From IMG/VR virus record IMGVR_UViG_3300010373_001374, positions 1 through 45,193 of that record: a stretch of 45,193 bases of DNA. One strand, 5' to 3'. Under the pieces are notes generated by a model that saw nothing but the letters and a program-made list of their open reading frames with translations, was not told where the DNA came from and searched no databases. Source of the DNA: a virus. Shown piece after piece: positions 1 through 7,964 of the stretch. Position 1 is the stretch's first letter; each line of letters opens with the position of its first letter. Made by a program: the position numbers and the translations under genes.

Positions 1-312
1 ATGTCCGCACAGCCCATAGAAAAATTGAAGCCACTCGTCCACGTCCACCAAGAATCAATCCACATGGGATTGTCATTCAAAGGACTGGAGAAGATCGTCC
101 GCGAGCACTTCAAGCAAGATCCGCGATCCGGCGATTACTTCCTGTTCTACAACACGAGTCACACGTATGCAAAATTGCTTCGTTGCATGGGTAACGGATT
201 CAAAATCGTTGCCCGAAAGCTGGACACCGGCTCATTCCTCATTCCGGGCACCAAGTCAATTGACTGGAACGCCCTCAAGAAGTTGATTAGCGGGCTGGAC
301 GAAGATGCTTAA
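1..312 (+). CDS. IS66 Orf2 (TnpB)-like phage protein
   Basis: A 103-aa protein whose middle and C-terminal part follows the pattern of the IS66 Orf2/TnpB family: an N-terminal 'MGLSFKGLEKIV' block, then 'DPRSGDYFLFYN', a 'AKLLRCMGNGFKIVARKLDTG' stretch with 'G-F' after the basic segment, and a C-terminal 'LKKLISGLD'. The family is an accessory protein of IS66 transposons with no known enzymatic activity. No IS66 transposase (TnpC) or inverted repeats lie nearby, so this is an orphan copy, probably part of the phage recombination operon. It overlaps the next gene by 8 nt. The window begins exactly at its ATG, so any ribosome site is outside. Confidence 0.68.
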   Translation: MSAQPIEKLKPLVHVHQESIHMGLSFKGLEKIVREHFKQDPRSGDYFLFYNTSHTYAKLLRCMGNGFKIVARKLDTGSFLIPGTKSIDWNALKKLISGLDEDA

Positions 313-520
313 CGTACACCGCCTGCTCTGTGCATTAGCCCGGAATGCCACCACTCCCATGCCTGACTTTGTACGGGAACGCAAGCTGAGACGCGAGTCA
401 CATTACAGCTATCAGCCTCGCCTCTCAAACATCGACATCAACGAGCGGATCACCGAGGCGATCCGCATAGCTTTCGCTGATACCACTATATATACCAGTA
501 GAAAAGAAGGAGCGTACTAG
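305..520 (+). CDS. Small hypothetical protein in the recombination operon
   Basis: A 71-aa basic protein (many Arg residues, 'RERKLRRESHYSY') with no family I recognise. It starts 8 nt inside the preceding gene and its stop abuts the ATG of the RecT-like gene; its last codons contain the AAGAAGGAG ribosome site used by that next gene. An alternative start at the internal Met (359) would give a 54-aa protein. The tight packing supports it being translated, but the function is unknown. Confidence 0.5.
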   Translation: MLNVHRLLCALARNATTPMPDFVRERKLRRESHYSYQPRLSNIDINERITEAIRIAFADTTIYTSRKEGAY

Positions 521-1672
521 ATGACAGACAAACAGCTACCCGCGGTCACAACTCCCGGTAGTATCAGGGGCGGTGCCTTGCTGCCCATATCCAGCTTTAA
601 GGAGCTGAGCGACGTTGCCGGACTGATCGCCCGCTCGGGACTCGCCGGCGACGTGAAGGCCGAAAACTTCGAGCGCAAGTGCGCAGAGACCGCCGTCAAA
701 ATCATGGCTGGTCACGAGTACGGCTTGGCGCCGTTCCAATCAACCCGCGCGTTTCACGTCGTCGAAGGAAAGGCAACGCCCACGTACCAATTCGTGGGAC
801 ACCTGATCAAGACTTCCGGGAAGTACCGCTACACCGTCAAGAAATGGGACGATGAAGCCTGCATACTCGAATGGTTTGAAAAGATCGATGGCGAATGGGT
901 AGCCGTTGGCCCGTCCTCCTGGACTAAAGCCGACGCCGAGAAGTGCGGACAAAGCGAGAAGGTGACTTACCGCCGCTATCCGCGTCAATTCAACTTTGCC
1001 CGCGCGATCACAAACGGCGCCAATACTTACGCGCCGGATCTCTTCGGCGGCCCGGTGTACGTTGCCGAAGACTTTGGCGTCGTAGTTGATGCCGACGAAG
1101 TGCAACAGCCCGAGCCGGAAGCAAAAGAAAAAAAGCAATCGAAGCAGAAGAAACAAGAGAGCGCCGCCGCCGAGCAGCCTGCATCCGATACATCGACAAC
1201 AGTTTCCACGACGCCGGCCGAGCCCGAGCGCATTGAAGCAGAGCCGGTTGACGAAGACCCAAAGCCTGTGACGGATGCGGAAACATCCACTACACCTGCG
1301 GAGGCTGTGGACAGTGTTACTTTTGCACCGGATGCGGTGGCTGGTGCGACGGACCAGTCTCAGCCCTCATCGGATACGCAGAAGACAATCAGTGGGACTG
1401 ACCCAAAGCCTGTTGCTGGCTCGCCCGCTTCCCCCGAACCCACATCCACTACGGATGCCAGCGCACGGCCCGGTGACAAAGAAGTTGCTGAACTCATTCA
1501 CATGGGCGAAAGCATGAACATCGCGAAGGCGGACATCAACAACGTGCTGATCAAGTACATCGTTGATAACAAAGTGGTGCCCGCCGACAAACACATCACG
1601 ACCTTTAAAGACCATTGGACCTTTGAGCATTACAACACAATCGTTGCGCAAGTCAAAGCGCTGAAGAAATAG
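521..1672 (+). CDS. RecT-like single-strand annealing protein with long acidic linker
   Basis: Residues about 25-190 match the phage RecT-type annealing family: 'AGLIARSGL' near the N-terminus, 'AVKIMAGHEYGLAPFQS' (the usual position of the G-L-x-P-x-Q motif), 'GHLIKTSGKYRYTV', then 'WTKADAEKCG' followed by 'YRRYPRQFNFARAITNGANTYAPDLFGG', the conserved W-T-x-x-D-A / basic-tract / R-A block. Such proteins anneal complementary ssDNA during phage recombination and replication. Residues about 193-320 form a low-complexity Pro/Thr/Glu/Ala/Ser linker, followed by a small folded-looking C-terminal segment (about 320-383). A strong AAGAAGGAG site precedes the ATG. Neighbouring Gam-like and RusA genes support a recombination role. 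A partner exonuclease is not obvious. Confidence 0.7.
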   Translation: MTDKQLPAVTTPGSIRGGALLPISSFKELSDVAGLIARSGLAGDVKAENFERKCAETAVKIMAGHEYGLAPFQSTRAFHVVEGKATPTYQFVGHLIKTSGKYRYTVKKWDDEACILEWFEKIDGEWVAVGPSSWTKADAEKCGQSEKVTYRRYPRQFNFARAITNGANTYAPDLFGGPVYVAEDFGVVVDADEVQQPEPEAKEKKQSKQKKQESAAAEQPASDTSTTVSTTPAEPERIEAEPVDEDPKPVTDAETSTTPAEAVDSVTFAPDAVAGATDQSQPSSDTQKTISGTDPKPVAGSPASPEPTSTTDASARPGDKEVAELIHMGESMNIAKADINNVLIKYIVDNKVVPADKHITTFKDHWTFEHYNTIVAQVKALKK

Positions 1673-1680
1673 GAGGACGC

Positions 1681-2337
1681 ATGCAAGTTGAGCCAGTCAA
1701 ATATTACAAAGTGCTGATGAACGGTACATCGTTCCACGGGGGCGCCATGCCTTACAGCCTGCCAATTCAAAAGGAGGATGGCACCTGGAAGCCAGGGAAG
1801 TGGCACAACGTCGACGGACAGATCCTGCTTTGCCGCAACGCATTGCACGTTACCAGCGACCCAATCAACTGGTTTGCGTCAGGCGCTGAAGTTTTCGAGG
1901 TCGAAACCAACGGCGAGATCGTGCGTAGAAACGAAAAAGACGACAAGATCGGTTGCGAATGGGTGCGGCTCATCCGCAAACTAACACCAGAGGAACTCGC
2001 AGAGCACAGGATTTTCATGGTTGGAAGGCACAGCATCACCGAAGGTGATGCCACAGCCGATGGAAACGCGACCGTCCGAGCCGATGGAAACGCGACCGTC
2101 CGAGCCGATGGAAACGCGACCGTAGAAGCCGATGGAAACGCGACCGTAGAAGCCGATGGAAACGCGACCGTCCGAGCCGATGGAAACGCGACCGTCCGAG
2201 CCGATGGAAACACGACCGTGAACACGCACCGGACCTGGTATCCGAACGAGTCAAAAGTCACAGTAACCGGCAATGCCGTACACATCGACCGCCGCGGCGG
2301 AAAGCCTGAAATCCATGTGGCTGCTTCTCAGTCCTGA
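1681..2337 (+). CDS. DUF7666-like protein with seven ADGNATV-type octapeptide repeats
   Basis: A 218-aa protein. The first ~105 residues resemble the phage DUF7666 domain: 'YYKVLMNGTSFHGG' start, a single Cys in 'LLCRNALHVT' followed by 'DPINWFASGAEVFEVETNGEIVRRNEKDDKIGCEWVRLIRKLT'. Residues about 126-181 are seven tandem octapeptides of type A-D-G-N-A-T-V-R/E, expected to form a short beta-solenoid, followed by a further beta-rich tail. DUF7666 proteins in other phages often carry comparable N-A-T-V repeats; the function is unknown. It has an AGGAGG site just before the ATG and sits 8 nt after the RecT-like gene, so it is co-transcribed. Confidence 0.68.
   Translation: MQVEPVKYYKVLMNGTSFHGGAMPYSLPIQKEDGTWKPGKWHNVDGQILLCRNALHVTSDPINWFASGAEVFEVETNGEIVRRNEKDDKIGCEWVRLIRKLTPEELAEHRIFMVGRHSITEGDATADGNATVRADGNATVRADGNATVEADGNATVEADGNATVRADGNATVRADGNTTVNTHRTWYPNESKVTVTGNAVHIDRRGGKPEIHVAASQS
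2056..2223 (+). repeat. Seven tandem 24-bp repeats inside a coding gene
   Basis: Seven consecutive 24-bp units beginning GCCGATGGAAACGCGACC start at 2056, 2080, 2104, 2128, 2152, 2176 and 2200. Units 3 and 4 differ from the others only in the last codons (GTAGAA in place of GTCCGA) and unit 7 is diverged (A in place of G in GCG, and a different end). The unit length is a multiple of three, so copy-number change keeps the frame. There are no spacers, so this is not CRISPR. Confidence 0.96.
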
Positions 2338-2420
2338 CGACGACGAAGCGCTAAGGCAAAACGATTCTTGAATGCGAAGCCGGGATCTCCAAGATAACCG
2401 GGCACACGCTAGAGGAACGC

Positions 2421-2528
2421 ATGGAGCGATCCCGGCTACGCACCAAGATGCAGTACGCGCAAGGTCGAATGTTTTTCAACAAATGGGAACGCCAACGCAA
2501 ACGCTATTACGGGAGCACGAAAAAGTGA
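2421..2528 (+). CDS. 35-aa basic protein translationally coupled to the Gam-like gene
   Basis: An ATG at 2421 preceded by AGAGGAA opens a 35-aa frame rich in Arg and Lys ('MERSRLRTKMQYAQ' start, 'KWERQRKRYYGSTKK' end). Its TGA stop at 2526-2528 overlaps a GTG at 2525 (GTGA junction), which is the best start of the next gene. The frame is open further upstream to 2355, so a longer form from a non-ATG start is possible. The precise overlap and the ribosome site argue it is real; the basic composition suggests nucleic-acid binding, but no family is recognised. Confidence 0.5.
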   Translation: MERSRLRTKMQYAQGRMFFNKWERQRKRYYGSTKK

Positions 2529-3229
2529 CAGCACAAATACTGGACACCGGCGAGATCGACTTGCTTGGCGTGTCCGCAAAACCAAGGGAATCGGTTGACG
2601 ACGTTTTTGGATCGGACGCCCAGGCGGCAGCCGACCGAGAAGCAATGATCGCAGCCTGCCGGCAAGCACTCGGCTACGAAGACACCACGCCGCTGACCAT
2701 TGAGACGCAAGAATTTTTGGAAGAGCGGCTCAGGGAGCACCTACACCTTTCCGCCGAGGCACTCGAAGCAGAGAAGCACCTCAAGCACCTGCAAACACAG
2801 CTCAAGAGTTGGGATTATCTCTGGGCTAGTGCCTGTGAGACGTATTTCCTTGCCAATCTGCCCGAGAAAGGCAAGACGCTTAGCACCAAGTACGGACAGA
2901 TCAGCGCCAGGACTCAACCGGCAAGTATCGCGCTCGACCCGAACGACAAGGAAGAAACGGCACTACAAGCGTACCTTGCCGACCGACTCAAAAACACGCA
3001 CGGCGCAAGCGCTCTATTCGGCATAAAGGAAGTGCAGAAAACAACTTACACACGCAACCTCGACGCCATTAAAAAACACATCATGGAGCACCACGAGGTA
3101 GCCCTCATGCAGTGGAAGGCGGCGGATCCCAAGACTCGTGGACCGCAGCCGCAGCCGCAAACGTGGCCGGGAATGGTCTACAAACCCAAGCACGAAGTTT
3201 TCAGCGTCAAGCACAAGGGGATCGAATAA
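2525..3229 (+). CDS. Gam / Gp157-like host-nuclease inhibitor candidate
   Basis: I chose the GTG at 2525 because GGGAG lies 9 nt upstream and it overlaps the previous stop; the frame is open to an ATG at 2372 but those 51 codons look non-coding. The 234-aa protein has a helical middle (Glu/Leu/Lys-rich, 'LSAEALEAEKHLKHLQTQLKSWDYL') followed by 'KGKTLSTKYGQISARTQPASIALD'. This arrangement, a coiled coil then a K-T-x-x-T-x-x-G-x-x-x-x-R-x-x-P segment, resembles phage Gam-type and Gp157-type proteins that act against host nucleases. The C-terminal third is unassigned. Position between RecT-like and RusA genes fits. Assignment is by pattern only. Confidence 0.55.
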   Translation: MTAQILDTGEIDLLGVSAKPRESVDDVFGSDAQAAADREAMIAACRQALGYEDTTPLTIETQEFLEERLREHLHLSAEALEAEKHLKHLQTQLKSWDYLWASACETYFLANLPEKGKTLSTKYGQISARTQPASIALDPNDKEETALQAYLADRLKNTHGASALFGIKEVQKTTYTRNLDAIKKHIMEHHEVALMQWKAADPKTRGPQPQPQTWPGMVYKPKHEVFSVKHKGIE

Positions 3230-3708
3230 TGCAAGACCGCGTTTTACACCTGCCGGGGCATTTAGCGGCAGCCGAGAAGCAGCAACCGGAGACGGTAGCT
3301 ATCAGCCGCTCGATTGAGCCCCGGCAGGCACTAGAAATGATCGCCAACCAGCAAGGCAAAATTGTGCGCTTGCTCGGTTTCCTGAAGAACCACGATCACG
3401 AGATCGACAAAGCCAGAGCCAAGAGCATGAAGGCAACACACGTTGCCGCCCGCCTTGCCGCCGAAAACAAATGCTTGAGGGAAGCGGCCACCGTGATCGC
3501 TGACAGTTTCCGCAAAGTGATCGATCAGCTCGAAGAAGAACAGAAATTTTTGAAGGCTGCGATCTGCTGCTTTCTCGACAACGATCACGCATCGCCCGTC
3601 ATCAACGAGAGCGCCTACAACAAGTATGTAGAGTGGGAACTTGAGATCGATTATCCCGGCAACGGCACCGCACTGCTGACCATCAAGGATCCGGCCAATG
3701 CTAGTTAA
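3229..3708 (+). CDS. Hypothetical coiled-coil protein
   Basis: The ATG at 3229 overlaps the previous TAA (TAATG) and has AGGGG 8 nt upstream, so I prefer it over an earlier in-frame ATG at 3112 that would run 118 nt into the Gam-like gene. The 159-aa product is mostly helical: residues about 30-110 are Glu/Lys/Ala-rich with a heptad look ('NHDHEIDKARAKSMKATHV', 'VIDQLEEEQKFL'). The last 40 residues look beta-rich. No family recognised; it lies in the recombination operon. Confidence 0.6.
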   Translation: MQDRVLHLPGHLAAAEKQQPETVAISRSIEPRQALEMIANQQGKIVRLLGFLKNHDHEIDKARAKSMKATHVAARLAAENKCLREAATVIADSFRKVIDQLEEEQKFLKAAICCFLDNDHASPVINESAYNKYVEWELEIDYPGNGTALLTIKDPANAS

Positions 3709-4081
3709 CGTACCCGGCGAGTGGGATCTCGTCGATACCTACCATTTTCAGCTTGGGCAAGAGCCATGGAAGCGCCACACGAAGACCGGACGCAAGCCGA
3801 TCCCAATGCGGAACTACCAAGCGTTTATTGCCGATCTCGCCCGCGAGCATGTGCAAACCGGCGAGTGCCTGGGAAAACTTGAAGGCAACCTCATGGTTAT
3901 CTTCACCTTCTACACACCAAAACCACGGGGGGATCAAACCAACAACGCCAAATCAATCGAAGACGCTCTTAACCGGATCGCATGGATCGATGATAAACAA
4001 AACCGCCAGGTGCTGATCCTGGAAGAGAGCGCGGAAACCGAAATGACAAAAGTAGAAATTTACAAGGAAAAACAAAAATGA
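3698..4081 (+). CDS. rusA: RusA-family Holliday junction resolvase
   Basis: A 127-aa protein of the usual RusA size. After an N-terminal 'KRHTKTGRKPIPMRNYQAF' basic segment comes a beta strand 'GNLMVIFTFYTPKPRG' and then the family signature 'DQTNNAKSIEDALNRIAWIDDKQ', which contains the metal-binding Asp/Asn-Lys-Asp-Asp pattern. RusA cuts four-way DNA junctions made during recombination or replication and helps supply unbranched DNA for packaging. It overlaps the previous gene by 11 nt and joins the next by ATGA, so the operon is translationally coupled. Confidence 0.85.
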   Translation: MLVNVPGEWDLVDTYHFQLGQEPWKRHTKTGRKPIPMRNYQAFIADLAREHVQTGECLGKLEGNLMVIFTFYTPKPRGDQTNNAKSIEDALNRIAWIDDKQNRQVLILEESAETEMTKVEIYKEKQK

Positions 4082-4608
4082 CAACAGACACAAGCGGTAT
4101 TGACTTTGAAGACTCGATCAGCGGCGCACCAGAGCGCTTTATCGCAGTCAAAGAGATGGAATTGGGGCAGACCGTCACCGGGGTTTATCTCGGTGCGTAC
4201 TGGAGCTATGGACCCGAAGATAAGCCTTTCGAGACGCCGGCGCGACAACACCGCATCCTTACGACTGACCGCGAAGTGATCGGCATCGACGGCAAAGGGG
4301 GATTGAATAATCACCTGGTACCCGAGAATGTCGGCAAGATCGTGAAGATCGTTTTCGACGGCAAGGAAGTGATGGAAAAGGGCAAGTTTGCCGGCAAGGA
4401 CAAGTACAAGTTTAGAGTGCAGTTTGGTAAAACGGACAACGCGTCCACCACTGAACTGAAAAAGATCGCAGCCGGCATTCCCGACTACCAACCCGAACGG
4501 CCGCCGGCACCGGCACCGCTTCCGACCGGCACACCTGAACTTGGCGGCGGACTTGGCGAAACTCCGAACTTGTTCGCTAACGAGCAAGTACCGTTGATCG
4601 GAGGCTAG
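4078..4608 (+). CDS. Possible OB-fold ssDNA-binding protein
   Basis: A 176-aa protein joined to RusA by an ATGA overlap. It has beta-rich blocks ('MELGQTVTGVYLGAYW', 'REVIGIDGKGGLNNHL', 'VGKIVKIVFDGKEVMEKGKFAGKDKYKFRVQFG') in the order seen in several phage OB-fold-like proteins that replace SSB, and a Pro/Gly-rich flexible tail (about 140-176). Its place between a resolvase and the primase-helicase fits ssDNA binding. The tail lacks the clear acidic SSB tip, so the assignment is tentative. Confidence 0.5.
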   Translation: MTTDTSGIDFEDSISGAPERFIAVKEMELGQTVTGVYLGAYWSYGPEDKPFETPARQHRILTTDREVIGIDGKGGLNNHLVPENVGKIVKIVFDGKEVMEKGKFAGKDKYKFRVQFGKTDNASTTELKKIAAGIPDYQPERPPAPAPLPTGTPELGGGLGETPNLFANEQVPLIGG

Positions 4609-4612
4609 CGCC

Positions 4613-7060
4613 GTGGGCGAGGCACTGACTATCTATCAAAAAGAAATCGTGCCTCGGCTCGACCTCAAGCGCTTGCTTGCAGCACTCAGCCCGAAGCAGA
4701 CCGGCGCAAATGTCTACGTACTTTGCCCGGCCTGCGGACGGCATGAGGGATTCATCAAGCAGGGATACGACACCATCGGGTGCAACCGTAAGAACGGGTG
4801 CGGAGAGCACACAAACTTGCTTGCGTACCTGAACGGCGGCAAGATGCCCACCGGCAAAGAGTGGATCGACATGATCCGCGAGCTGGGCAAAGACGTGGGC
4901 GTCGAAATTCCAGAGCGCAACTGGACTCCCGAGCAACTCGCCGCAATCGAGCAGCGGCGGCAAGAACAAGACTTGCTTACTCGAGTATTTGGCGTATGCC
5001 ATGACGTGTTGCCGGATGATTTTAACGCCGTCCTCTGGCTGACCATGCGCGGTTTAAAGGCAGAGCGCCTAAGCGCCCTGGACCTTGGCGCCTGGGATCG
5101 TGACCAAGTGCTCAAGTGCGCCACCGAAGAAGAACTAAAGCCTTTCGGACTTCACGATCCGAAGTGGAATAACCGGGTTATCTGGCCACTACGCGATCAC
5201 CACGGAGCAATCCGCGCACTCGTCGGCCGCGACATCACCGAGAAAGCCGATCACAAGTACGAGAAAACAATCGGCTTTGATCCAAAGTCGCTCGTGCTCG
5301 AAGGGCTCGACGTTGCCCGCAAGTACAAGCACATCGTTGCCGGCGAAGGCTCTTTAGCCGTGTTCACTTTCCGCGAAGCCGGACAACTGCAGATGACCGC
5401 CGCCGGCGGCTCCATCATCACGGCAAAGCAGTGGCAATCCCTGTTTGATATGGGAATCGAAAGCGTTACCCTGGCTTTCGACAATGACAAGGCGGGCATT
5501 GAGGGCACCGTCAAATCACTCGAAGAAGCATTACAGGCTAACGAGCACCCGGACATTTACGCGGTTGACCCAGCAGTCTGGGGAGCGCATAACGACCCTG
5601 ATCGTTATTTGCAAGTGAACGGTGCCCAAGCCACAGGCGCAATTCTCACCGGCGCCGCGTCGATGAACCGTTACCTTGCCCGCGCCTATGCCAGCAAGTA
5701 CGACATTGCCACCGACAAAGGCCGCACTCAATTTTTAGACCACGCCGCCCGCTATCTGTCCCAGATCAAGGAAGACCGCCGCAGCCTTGACGCCTGGGAG
5801 AACTTCTTTAAGCGTGGCGTGCAAGAACTCACCGACGTTGACGAGGATTTCTTCTTTGACTATGTGCTCAGCAAGCGCGACGAGCACAAGAAGGACCGAC
5901 TCAAGGACAAGCTTTACGAGGCACAGGCAGCTTTTAGAGAAGCCGTCAATAACCTTGACGTGGCGAAGGCCCGCGACGAGCTGACACAGATCGCCCAAGA
6001 GCTTCATCTCGCCACCAGTAAAGAACAGCTCAAGGCACTGGTGCGCACTACCGAGCGGCTCAAGGCGCACGATCAGCACCTCGCCCTTACCGCCGGCAAA
6101 AAGCACCTGGGCCTTGCGCAAAAAACCTTGCCGTCACTCGATGAAGGAACCCTCGGGCTCAGACTGATGACCGGCATACTGGCCGGGCCAGGCACCGGCA
6201 AGACAGCGTTTATGATGCAAGTCGGGACCGACATCTTAAAGCACAATCCTGATACGTGCTTCCTGTTCTATTCACTCGAAATGTCCGAGTCAGAGATCCT
6301 TACCCGGATGAAAAGCCGCGCGAGCATGATCTCTTATGACCGCCTGGTGCTCAGGAACGACGAAACGATCCGCGCCAGGGCCAACGCCATGGTTAAGCCG
6401 ATCACCGATCGCATGTTCATCGTTGACGAGGAAGTCTACCCACAAGTAAACGTTGACCTGGTGCTCAGAGACGTGGCGAGGCTGAAAGAGGAAACCGGCT
6501 GCAAGCATGTGGTGGTTGGCATCGACTATTTGCAGCGCTGGCCAATTCCCGAGCAGATCAAAACCGGGATGAACGACGAGGCAAAGGACGAGTACCGCAC
6601 AAACCAGATGAAGCGGATCCGCAAAGCCATCATGCCGGACCCTTTGATCGTGATCTCTGAGATCAACAAGATGGACGGTTTTAAGGCGAAGGGCATGCAG
6701 AGCGCCAAGGGCTCGGTTGTATTCGTGTTCGCCTGCGACAACGTTTTTACGATGAACCAGATCGAAGAAGAAGAACTACTCGACCGCATCGAGCTGGTAG
6801 GCGACCAATTCAGCCTGAAGCAGGCAGCCAGCCGCTACAGGAAGAAGAAGAAAGAGAAGATTAGCGACGAGGACGCGGAGCAGGCTTTCAACCTGTTTAC
6901 GCGCGAGATGGACAATCAAGGAAAGTCATTCGTGGACTTTTCAATCGAGAAAGCGAGAGGTGGCCGACGGAAAAAATTTGTTTTAGTCCACAAGCACACA
7001 TGCAGCGACCTAAAGGAACTTACGGAGCATGGAGAGGCGAGCGCGCGCCCTGAGTCGTAA
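4613..7060 (+). CDS. Primase-helicase (zinc finger, Toprim, RecA-like helicase)
   Basis: An 815-aa GTG-start protein with GGAGG 8 nt upstream. Residues 38-63 hold a Cys cluster ('CPAC', then Cys57 and Cys63) of a primase zinc ribbon. A Toprim domain follows, with 'VAGEGSLAVF' near 241 and 'AFDNDKAG' near 289. After a charged, helical linker (about 400-480), the C-terminal half is a DnaB/T7 gp4-type RecA fold: Walker A 'AGPGTGKT' near 523, the helicase block 'FLFYSLEMSESEILTRMKSR', and a Walker B-like 'VVVGIDYLQRW' near 633. It would prime and unwind DNA at the fork. No DNA polymerase is encoded, so it probably works with host polymerase. Confidence 0.9.
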   Translation: MGEALTIYQKEIVPRLDLKRLLAALSPKQTGANVYVLCPACGRHEGFIKQGYDTIGCNRKNGCGEHTNLLAYLNGGKMPTGKEWIDMIRELGKDVGVEIPERNWTPEQLAAIEQRRQEQDLLTRVFGVCHDVLPDDFNAVLWLTMRGLKAERLSALDLGAWDRDQVLKCATEEELKPFGLHDPKWNNRVIWPLRDHHGAIRALVGRDITEKADHKYEKTIGFDPKSLVLEGLDVARKYKHIVAGEGSLAVFTFREAGQLQMTAAGGSIITAKQWQSLFDMGIESVTLAFDNDKAGIEGTVKSLEEALQANEHPDIYAVDPAVWGAHNDPDRYLQVNGAQATGAILTGAASMNRYLARAYASKYDIATDKGRTQFLDHAARYLSQIKEDRRSLDAWENFFKRGVQELTDVDEDFFFDYVLSKRDEHKKDRLKDKLYEAQAAFREAVNNLDVAKARDELTQIAQELHLATSKEQLKALVRTTERLKAHDQHLALTAGKKHLGLAQKTLPSLDEGTLGLRLMTGILAGPGTGKTAFMMQVGTDILKHNPDTCFLFYSLEMSESEILTRMKSRASMISYDRLVLRNDETIRARANAMVKPITDRMFIVDEEVYPQVNVDLVLRDVARLKEETGCKHVVVGIDYLQRWPIPEQIKTGMNDEAKDEYRTNQMKRIRKAIMPDPLIVISEINKMDGFKAKGMQSAKGSVVFVFACDNVFTMNQIEEEELLDRIELVGDQFSLKQAASRYRKKKKEKISDEDAEQAFNLFTREMDNQGKSFVDFSIEKARGGRRKKFVLVHKHTCSDLKELTEHGEASARPES

Positions 7061-7403
7061 GTTAGACAGGGCCGAAAGAGCAAGAGCAATGAAAGAGTAC
7101 GAAGTCAAACAAGCAATACAGAACGGACAGCGCATTACGGTTTACGTGAGCAAGTCCAACCCGAGCGATCAGCTAATCGTATGGCGCCGCTCGACCTGCA
7201 AGCAACTATTTGACGAGTACCTCAAGAAACCAGGAAACGACGGCCCAGGGCTCTGGGTTTGGCTCGGTGACTGGAAGATACAGCAGGGCACAGAGCCAAT
7301 GCGCCAAGCGTGGGCCGAGCACTGCTTCCACACAGCAATGCAAGTTTGGGACGACGGTTACACGCCGCCCCAGCAGGAAATCCCCGATCTATTAGGAGCG
7401 TAG
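7029..7403 (+). CDS. Hypothetical protein
   Basis: A 124-aa frame that starts 32 nt inside the primase-helicase gene; an alternative ATG at 7089 would remove an Arg-rich 20-residue leader and avoid the overlap, and I cannot decide between them because neither has a strong ribosome site. The core ('ITVYVSKSNPSDQLIVWRRSTCKQLFDEYL', 'GLWVWLGDWKIQQGT') is Trp-rich and looks folded, with no family I know. Confidence 0.6.
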   Translation: MERRARALSRKLDRAERARAMKEYEVKQAIQNGQRITVYVSKSNPSDQLIVWRRSTCKQLFDEYLKKPGNDGPGLWVWLGDWKIQQGTEPMRQAWAEHCFHTAMQVWDDGYTPPQQEIPDLLGA

Positions 7404-7406
7404 ACC

Positions 7407-7607
7407 ATGACCAAAAAGATACTTGTAAATCTGCCGCAACCAATGCTTGAGCGAGCGAATTGGATCGCCGCCCAGCAGAATCGAACACGCAGCGACCTTG
7501 TGCGCGAAGCCTTACGCCTGATCGAGAAGAAGTACAGAGAAGAGAACCCCGGCACAGAGATCGGCACCTTGCCCGAGCCAGTGCGCCCGTGTGAAATGGT
7601 GGTCTAA
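7407..7607 (+). CDS. Ribbon-helix-helix (CopG-type) DNA-binding protein
   Basis: A 66-aa protein of classic ribbon-helix-helix form: a short N-terminal strand 'KKILVNLPQPMLERANWIA' followed by helix B 'TRSDLVREALRLIEKKYREE' with the typical R-S-D-L-V-R-E-A-L pattern. Such proteins dimerise and bind palindromic operators. AGGAG lies about 8 nt before the ATG. It probably regulates part of this early operon; its operator is not identified. Confidence 0.82.
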   Translation: MTKKILVNLPQPMLERANWIAAQQNRTRSDLVREALRLIEKKYREENPGTEIGTLPEPVRPCEMVV

Positions 7608-7948
7608 TGACTTTCAACAGAAACGAGTACATGCGCGGCTACATGAAGAAGTGGCGCCAGACGCCCAAGGGCAAAGCCTACCGCAAGCGTGAGCGCATCA
7701 AGAAACAAAACAAGAAGAAGGCGGCCAACCGGATACGCGCACGCAACAAAAAAAACCGCCTGATCCGCGCCCAACAGTACCGCCAGAATTGCTACTGCTT
7801 TTTCGTAGACTTCATCGGCTGTTGGGACCAGACCAAGCACGGCAACTTTTTGACACGCGACAAACTGCCGATGTTACAAGACCTGCTTGACCGAGCCCTA
7901 GTGCTCAGACGAGCCCGTATCACAGTAAACAAGGTGAAAGAAGATTGA
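7607..7948 (+). CDS. Lys/Arg-rich hypothetical protein
   Basis: A 113-aa protein coupled to the previous gene by TAATG. The first 65 residues are strongly basic ('KKWRQTPKGKAYRKRERIKKQNKKKAANRIRARNKK'-type composition), suggesting DNA or RNA contact; the rest ('FFVDFIGCWDQTKHG', then a Leu-rich helix) looks like a small folded domain. No family is recognised. Confidence 0.6.
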   Translation: MTFNRNEYMRGYMKKWRQTPKGKAYRKRERIKKQNKKKAANRIRARNKKNRLIRAQQYRQNCYCFFVDFIGCWDQTKHGNFLTRDKLPMLQDLLDRALVLRRARITVNKVKED

Positions 7949-7964
7949 CGACTACAGCCGGGAT

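Noticed and set aside
2056-2223. CRISPR array
   Set aside because: The units are directly adjacent with no spacers and lie inside a coding frame.
1767-2285. Minus-strand and other-frame open readings across the 24-bp repeats
   Set aside because: They exist because a repeat of 24 bp without a stop is open in several frames; the + frame alone continues into a known domain.
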